This document shows positions 5,758 to 8,493 of a stretch of 8,493 nucleotides of DNA, piece after piece. Location of the stretch: NCBI GenBank assembly GCA_013813905.1, contig JACCQX010000060.1, forward strand, positions 1 to 8,493. The letters are read 5' to 3'. The number at the start of each line of letters is the position of its first letter. Positions within the stretch are counted from its first letter, which is position 1. The stretch comes from Chloroflexota bacterium. Its GTDB lineage: Bacteria; Chloroflexota; Limnocylindria; Limnocylindrales; CSP1-4. A program made the translations under genes and the position numbers. The notes beneath the pieces were generated by a model, which did not search any database, was not told where the DNA came from, and was given only the letters and a program-made list of their open reading frames with translations.

Positions 5758-6704
5758 ACATCGAGGCCGCATTCGAACAGCGGTTGGAGCAGGCGCTCCT
5801 CCTTGATCCTGCGGCGAGCACACTGCAGGCGCTCGACGAGCGCATCGTGCGAGCGATCGCGCGCGTCCCGGAGGCGCGGGCCTCGCGGTGGAGCTTGCGG
5901 CGTGCATCACGGCCCGGTCTCGCATTCATGCTGCTCGCCGTCCTTGCCGGTGGGGCCGTGGCGGGAAGCGGGCTCATGGGCCGGGTGGCCGAGTCGGTGC
6001 CCGCGTTCGCGAGCGCCTGGGAGCGAGCCACGCCGATCGATCAGACCAAGACGGTGGACGGCCGCACGGTGACCGTGGTCCGCGCCTATGTCGATGCCAA
6101 TCAGATCCTCATCGGCATGACAGCACGCGACGGCGGCAGGGAGCTGGCCGAACTGGGTCGGGTCGAGGTGCGGGTGGACGGCTTCGGTGAGGCACTGGGC
6201 TTGGGTGGGGTCGGGGACAGCAACAGGGTCGAGACCGCCCACCTGCTCACCTTCGTGACGCCGGTCGGCGTGGGTGACGAAGTGGGTATCACCCTCGTGG
6301 CCTGGGATCTGCCGGCCATCTTCCGCTTCGACGTGCCGAACGCCGGTGGCAGGACGATCGATCCCGAACTGCGGGCGCACGCTGGGGGCGTGATCGTGAC
6401 ACTCCAGAGCCTCACGATCTCTCCCACGGTCATCAGCGGCCGTCTCGAGTTCGAAGGCCGGCCGATCGAGACGGGTGAGTCGTGGAGTCCGATCGGATCC
6501 GTCACGTCCCGCGGCACTGACGCCGGGATCGTCATCGTTCAGCCGTACACCGATGACAGCCGAATCGTCACCTTCCGCACGGTGACAGGCAGCGATGCTC
6601 CAGCGGGTACGTGGACGATCAAGATCGACGAGATCGTCGGGCACGAGCACGGCGAGCAGGTCCGCCTGGCCGGTCCCTGGGTCTTCGAGGTGCCAATGCC
6701 CTGA
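5754..6704 (+). CDS. Putative membrane-bound anti-sigma factor (DUF4179-like)
   Basis: This 316-residue protein has a cytoplasmic N-terminus (1-53; helical EAAFEQRLEQALLL and LQALDERIVRAIARVPEA), one membrane span at about 54-75 (LAFMLLAVLAGGAVAG), and a long beta-rich outer part. The segment just outside the membrane (VDGRTVTVVRAYVDANQILI, about 100-119) and the two-domain layout resemble DUF4179-type proteins that accompany ECF sigma factors. The family naming is by pattern only. No ZAS-type HxxxCxxC zinc motif is seen, so sigma binding would have to be through the N-terminal helices. The ATG has a strong AGGAGG at 5741-5746, 7 bases upstream, and overlaps the sigma stop (ATGA). Inference: it holds the sigma factor at the membrane until an external signal is sensed. 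The gene is intact. Confidence 0.75.
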   Translation: MNIEAAFEQRLEQALLLDPAASTLQALDERIVRAIARVPEARASRWSLRRASRPGLAFMLLAVLAGGAVAGSGLMGRVAESVPAFASAWERATPIDQTKTVDGRTVTVVRAYVDANQILIGMTARDGGRELAELGRVEVRVDGFGEALGLGGVGDSNRVETAHLLTFVTPVGVGDEVGITLVAWDLPAIFRFDVPNAGGRTIDPELRAHAGGVIVTLQSLTISPTVISGRLEFEGRPIETGESWSPIGSVTSRGTDAGIVIVQPYTDDSRIVTFRTVTGSDAPAGTWTIKIDEIVGHEHGEQVRLAGPWVFEVPMP

Positions 6705-6761
6705 GGTTGCCTGCTTCGGCGCCGGCATCGCCCTGATCGAGTTGGACCCTCGGCGTCGGCG

Positions 6762-6784
6762 ACACGCGACGGTTTACGGCGTGT
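6762..6784. terminator. Small hairpin between two convergent genes
   Basis: ACACGC (6762-6767) pairs with GCGTGT (6779-6784) around an 11-base loop, just before the end of the minus-strand oxygenase gene and 58 bases after the end of the putative anti-sigma gene. The position suits a two-way terminator; the stem is short and no T-tract follows. Confidence 0.2.
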
Positions 6785-6788
6785 GCTG

Positions 6789-7628
6789 CTACTCGGCCCC
6801 CATCACGAGGCCTTCGATGTCGTGCTTCTGCGTGATGGGCACGAGCTCCTCCACGACTCGGCACACGAGATGCTCGCGCACCTGTGTGGGGAGAGCGTCG
6901 AGGTACTCCTGAGTGGCCACCATGTCGTGGAGCACCGCGTGGCTGGCCTCTGGAGCATCGACTCCCAGCACGAGCACCGGTCGGGCGATCGGGGAGTCGT
7001 GCTTCGTCCCGCGGTGGATCGTCAGCGCGGAACGCGCCGCGATGTCGCCCTTCTGAGGAAACTTGCGTACGCCTCGCTCGGCGAAGCGCGGCCATTCGTC
7101 CTTGGGCGGGAACATCTCGTGGTCCCACCCTCGGCCGTCGTCGTACTGAGTGCCCGGCGCGATCTCGAACGGGCCCATCTCCTCGGTCACGTCGACGCCT
7201 GTCAGATTGAAGGCGAGCGAGGTGAGCCGCCGGCCCTCGTAAGTGTCAGGGGGGCTGGCGAAGTCTCGATGCCACGGCTGGTTCTTCGCGCCCTCGAACG
7301 GCACATCGAAGCCGATCTCCACGATCTGGTAGTTCGGGCCGCAGACCGCCTCGGCGATGCCGGCCACCCACGGATGCGTGGCGAGCTCTCCGAACCCGCT
7401 GATGGCCTGCGGGTGGACCTCCACGTACCAGCGGCGAGGGCCACGCCCCACCGCTCCGCCGGGTCGTTGGATGGCGGCCCAGAAGGCGCTCATCATGTCG
7501 TGACGCAGGGTGTCCACCCACTCGGGCGAGAACGCGCCCTTGAGCGCAGTGATGCCATCGCGCCGGAGGGTCTCGACGTGAGAGTCGAGGTCGGCCGTCG
7601 CAGCGGCGCGTGTATCGGCAAGGACCAT
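6789..7628 (-). CDS. Phytanoyl-CoA dioxygenase (PhyH)-family Fe(II)/2-oxoglutarate oxygenase
   Basis: The 279-residue protein belongs to the PhyH family of non-haem iron oxygenases, which hydroxylate or halogenate small molecules using 2-oxoglutarate and O2. The N-terminus has the usual helical start (LRRDGITALKGAFSPEWVD, 21-39). The iron ligands are visible as His120-Arg-Asp122 (QPWHRDF) and His205 (TIHRGTKHDSPIARP); Arg216, 11 residues after His205, would bind the 2-oxoglutarate carboxylate. The acid ligand is Asp, so it should be a hydroxylase and not a halogenase. The family segment GPFEIAPGTQ is at 152-161. The start is the ATG complement at 7626-7628, with GGAGA 7 bases upstream; the open frame continues further upstream but that part is antisense and out-of-frame noise over the membrane-protein gene. 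The substrate is unknown. It lies 74 bases downstream of that gene on the same strand, probably in one transcript. Confidence 0.9.
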   Translation of the reverse strand: MVLADTRAAATADLDSHVETLRRDGITALKGAFSPEWVDTLRHDMMSAFWAAIQRPGGAVGRGPRRWYVEVHPQAISGFGELATHPWVAGIAEAVCGPNYQIVEIGFDVPFEGAKNQPWHRDFASPPDTYEGRRLTSLAFNLTGVDVTEEMGPFEIAPGTQYDDGRGWDHEMFPPKDEWPRFAERGVRKFPQKGDIAARSALTIHRGTKHDSPIARPVLVLGVDAPEASHAVLHDMVATQEYLDALPTQVREHLVCRVVEELVPITQKHDIEGLVMGAE

Positions 7629-7702
7629 GGCAGTGTCTCCAACGCAGGCAGGCCGGTAGGGCGTCGAGGATACCGCGGATATGTGCCGGCGAGCGAGCTG
7701 GC

Positions 7703-8128
7703 TCAGGGCCGTAGCGGCTCCGCGGCCGCCGTCCCCTCGGCTCCTGACATGGCACCGAGCCAGGCAGCGATGATCTGGGAGCCGTAGAGGCTGATCGCTA
7801 GCAGCACGATGAAGCCGTGCTCCAGCTCGAGCTCGCCGACCAGGGCAGGGGCCACCAGGAAGCTCGCCAGGACATCGCCGAGCAGGACGGCGAGAGCACC
7901 GATGAGCGCGAAGGCACGCGGCGTCCGCTGCGTGCGGGCAAAGACGAACGCGGCGGTGAACGCAGCCGCCAGACTCAGGGCGATGGCCAGCGGGTAGGTC
8001 GTCGCGAAGAAGACCGGATCGCGACTCACCGACTGCTGAAGCCCGACGTTCCCGGCGCCGATCGCGAGCCCCGCCCACGAGGCGATACAGACGATCGCGC
8101 CGAACACGATCGCTTTCACGAAAGCCAT
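7703..8128 (-). CDS. Small four-helix integral membrane protein, function unknown
   Basis: The product has 141 residues and four predicted membrane helices at about 5-27, 43-64, 71-93 and 104-126. A short loop rich in polar residues (QQSVSRDP) separates the first two, and a basic loop (RTQRTPR) separates helices 2 and 3. The tail (GAEGTAAAEPLRP) is hydrophilic. The start ATG (complement 8126-8128) gives MAFVKAIVFGAIV, a typical membrane-protein N-terminus, with GAGGT 5 bases upstream; the open frame runs on upstream to 8302 but that part overlaps the divergent HIT gene and is not protein-like. No catalytic motif or known transporter signature is seen. It precedes the PhyH-family gene on the same strand, so the two may be co-expressed. 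Confidence 0.75.
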   Translation of the reverse strand: MAFVKAIVFGAIVCIASWAGLAIGAGNVGLQQSVSRDPVFFATTYPLAIALSLAAAFTAAFVFARTQRTPRAFALIGALAVLLGDVLASFLVAPALVGELELEHGFIVLLAISLYGSQIIAAWLGAMSGAEGTAAAEPLRP

Positions 8129-8209
8129 GGAACACCTCGATGCTCTCGACTGTTCGCCCGCGCCTGAGCCGGTCCCAGTTGGGCTGCGACCGCAGCGGGG
8201 CGGCTCGCG

Positions 8210-8215
8210 TACCAT
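8210..8215 (+). promoter_or_regulatory. Possible -10 box of the HIT-family gene
   Basis: TACCAT fits the TAnnnT pattern and is followed by CGG, as is the TATACT box before dnaJ. It lies 34 bases before the TTG start, allowing a 5' leader that includes the GAGGA ribosome binding site at 8240-8244. No clear -35 box is seen. Confidence 0.3.
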
Positions 8216-8249
8216 CGGAAGGCTACTCCCCTGGAACGCGAGGATCGTC

Positions 8250-8493
8250 TTGGCCGACTCGGATTGCCTCTTCTGCCGCATCGTCGCGGGCGAGATCCCC
8301 ACCGACTTGGTCTACGAGGATGAGCTTCTTGTGGCCTTTCCCGACATCTCGGCCAAGGCACCCACGCACATCCTGCTGATCCCGCGCGAGCACCTCGTCT
8401 CCGCCGCGGAGCTGTCCGACGACCACGCTCCGCTGCTCGGCCGGCTCTTTGCCACGGCGGCGCGCCTTGCCGCGGAGCGCGGGCTGGTCGAGA
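8250..8493 (+). CDS. HIT (histidine triad) family protein, 5' part
   Basis: The first 81 codons of a HIT-family hydrolase are present; the gene runs off the right edge. These small proteins hydrolyse adenosine phosphoramidates and related nucleotide conjugates. The N-terminal block DCLFCRIVAGEIPTDLVYED is nearly the family consensus (CIFC.I..GEIP...VYED), with a CxxC pair that binds zinc in some members. It is followed by VAFPDISAKAPTHILLIPRE (about 31-50), the usual 'AF.DI.P.AP.H.LIIPK.H' strand pair. The HxHxHxx triad, normally near residue 100, lies beyond the window. The TTG at 8250 is taken as the start because GAGGA sits 5 bases upstream and no ATG or GTG occurs in frame nearby. It is divergent from the minus-strand membrane-protein gene across a 121-base spacer. 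Confidence 0.93.
   Translation, partial: MADSDCLFCRIVAGEIPTDLVYEDELLVAFPDISAKAPTHILLIPREHLVSAAELSDDHAPLLGRLFATAARLAAERGLVE

Noticed and set aside
6783..7787. 334-codon plus-strand open frame
   Set aside because: It is antisense to the PhyH-family gene, whose iron ligands and family motifs are clear.
7629..8135. Minus-strand N-terminal extension of the PhyH frame by about 169 codons
   Set aside because: It is an Arg/Cys-rich out-of-frame reading of the membrane-protein gene; PhyH homology and a ribosome binding site both point to the ATG at 7628.

Overview
The window is high-GC bacterial DNA with tightly packed genes and 4-base ATGA start/stop overlaps. The dnaJ-prmA pair, the short ECF-type sigma genes followed by single-span membrane partners, and the style of the small secreted proteins suggest a Chloroflexota-like (Limnocylindria-type) or deep-branching actinobacterial genome. 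This placement is inference from gene style; no marker gene here proves it.

Left part (1-3023, all + strand). The window opens in the last 27 codons of a barnase-type ribonuclease, which overlaps by 4 bases the gene for its barstar-type inhibitor. A 321-base gap follows, holding two hairpins, a 16-base direct repeat and a -10-like box, and leads into dnaJ (co-chaperone) and prmA (ribosomal protein L11 methyltransferase). dnaJ looks leaderless. prmA has no ATG, GTG or TTG that would give a full N-terminus and seems to start at a CTG behind a strong ribosome binding site.

Middle part (3024-5211) is a zone of gene decay. A minus-strand gene for a secreted, membrane-anchored protein has lost its 5' end. 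It abuts, around 3560-3580, the C-terminal third of a plus-strand sigma factor that has lost its 5' end too. This is the pattern left by a deletion spanning the start regions of a divergent gene pair. The sigma remnant is still translationally coupled to an intact membrane-anchored protein with a Cys-rich extracellular domain. That gene is followed by a pseudogene whose coherent protein sequence is spread over three reading frames with two internal stops.

Right-middle (5212-6704): an intact ECF-type sigma factor is coupled by ATGA to a membrane protein with a short cytoplasmic N-terminus and a large extracellular part, the usual layout of a sigma/anti-sigma pair.

Right part (6705-8493): two minus-strand genes, a four-helix membrane protein and a phytanoyl-CoA dioxygenase-type Fe(II)/2-oxoglutarate oxygenase, probably form one transcript. 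Divergent from them is the 5' part of a HIT-family (histidine triad) gene, which runs off the window.
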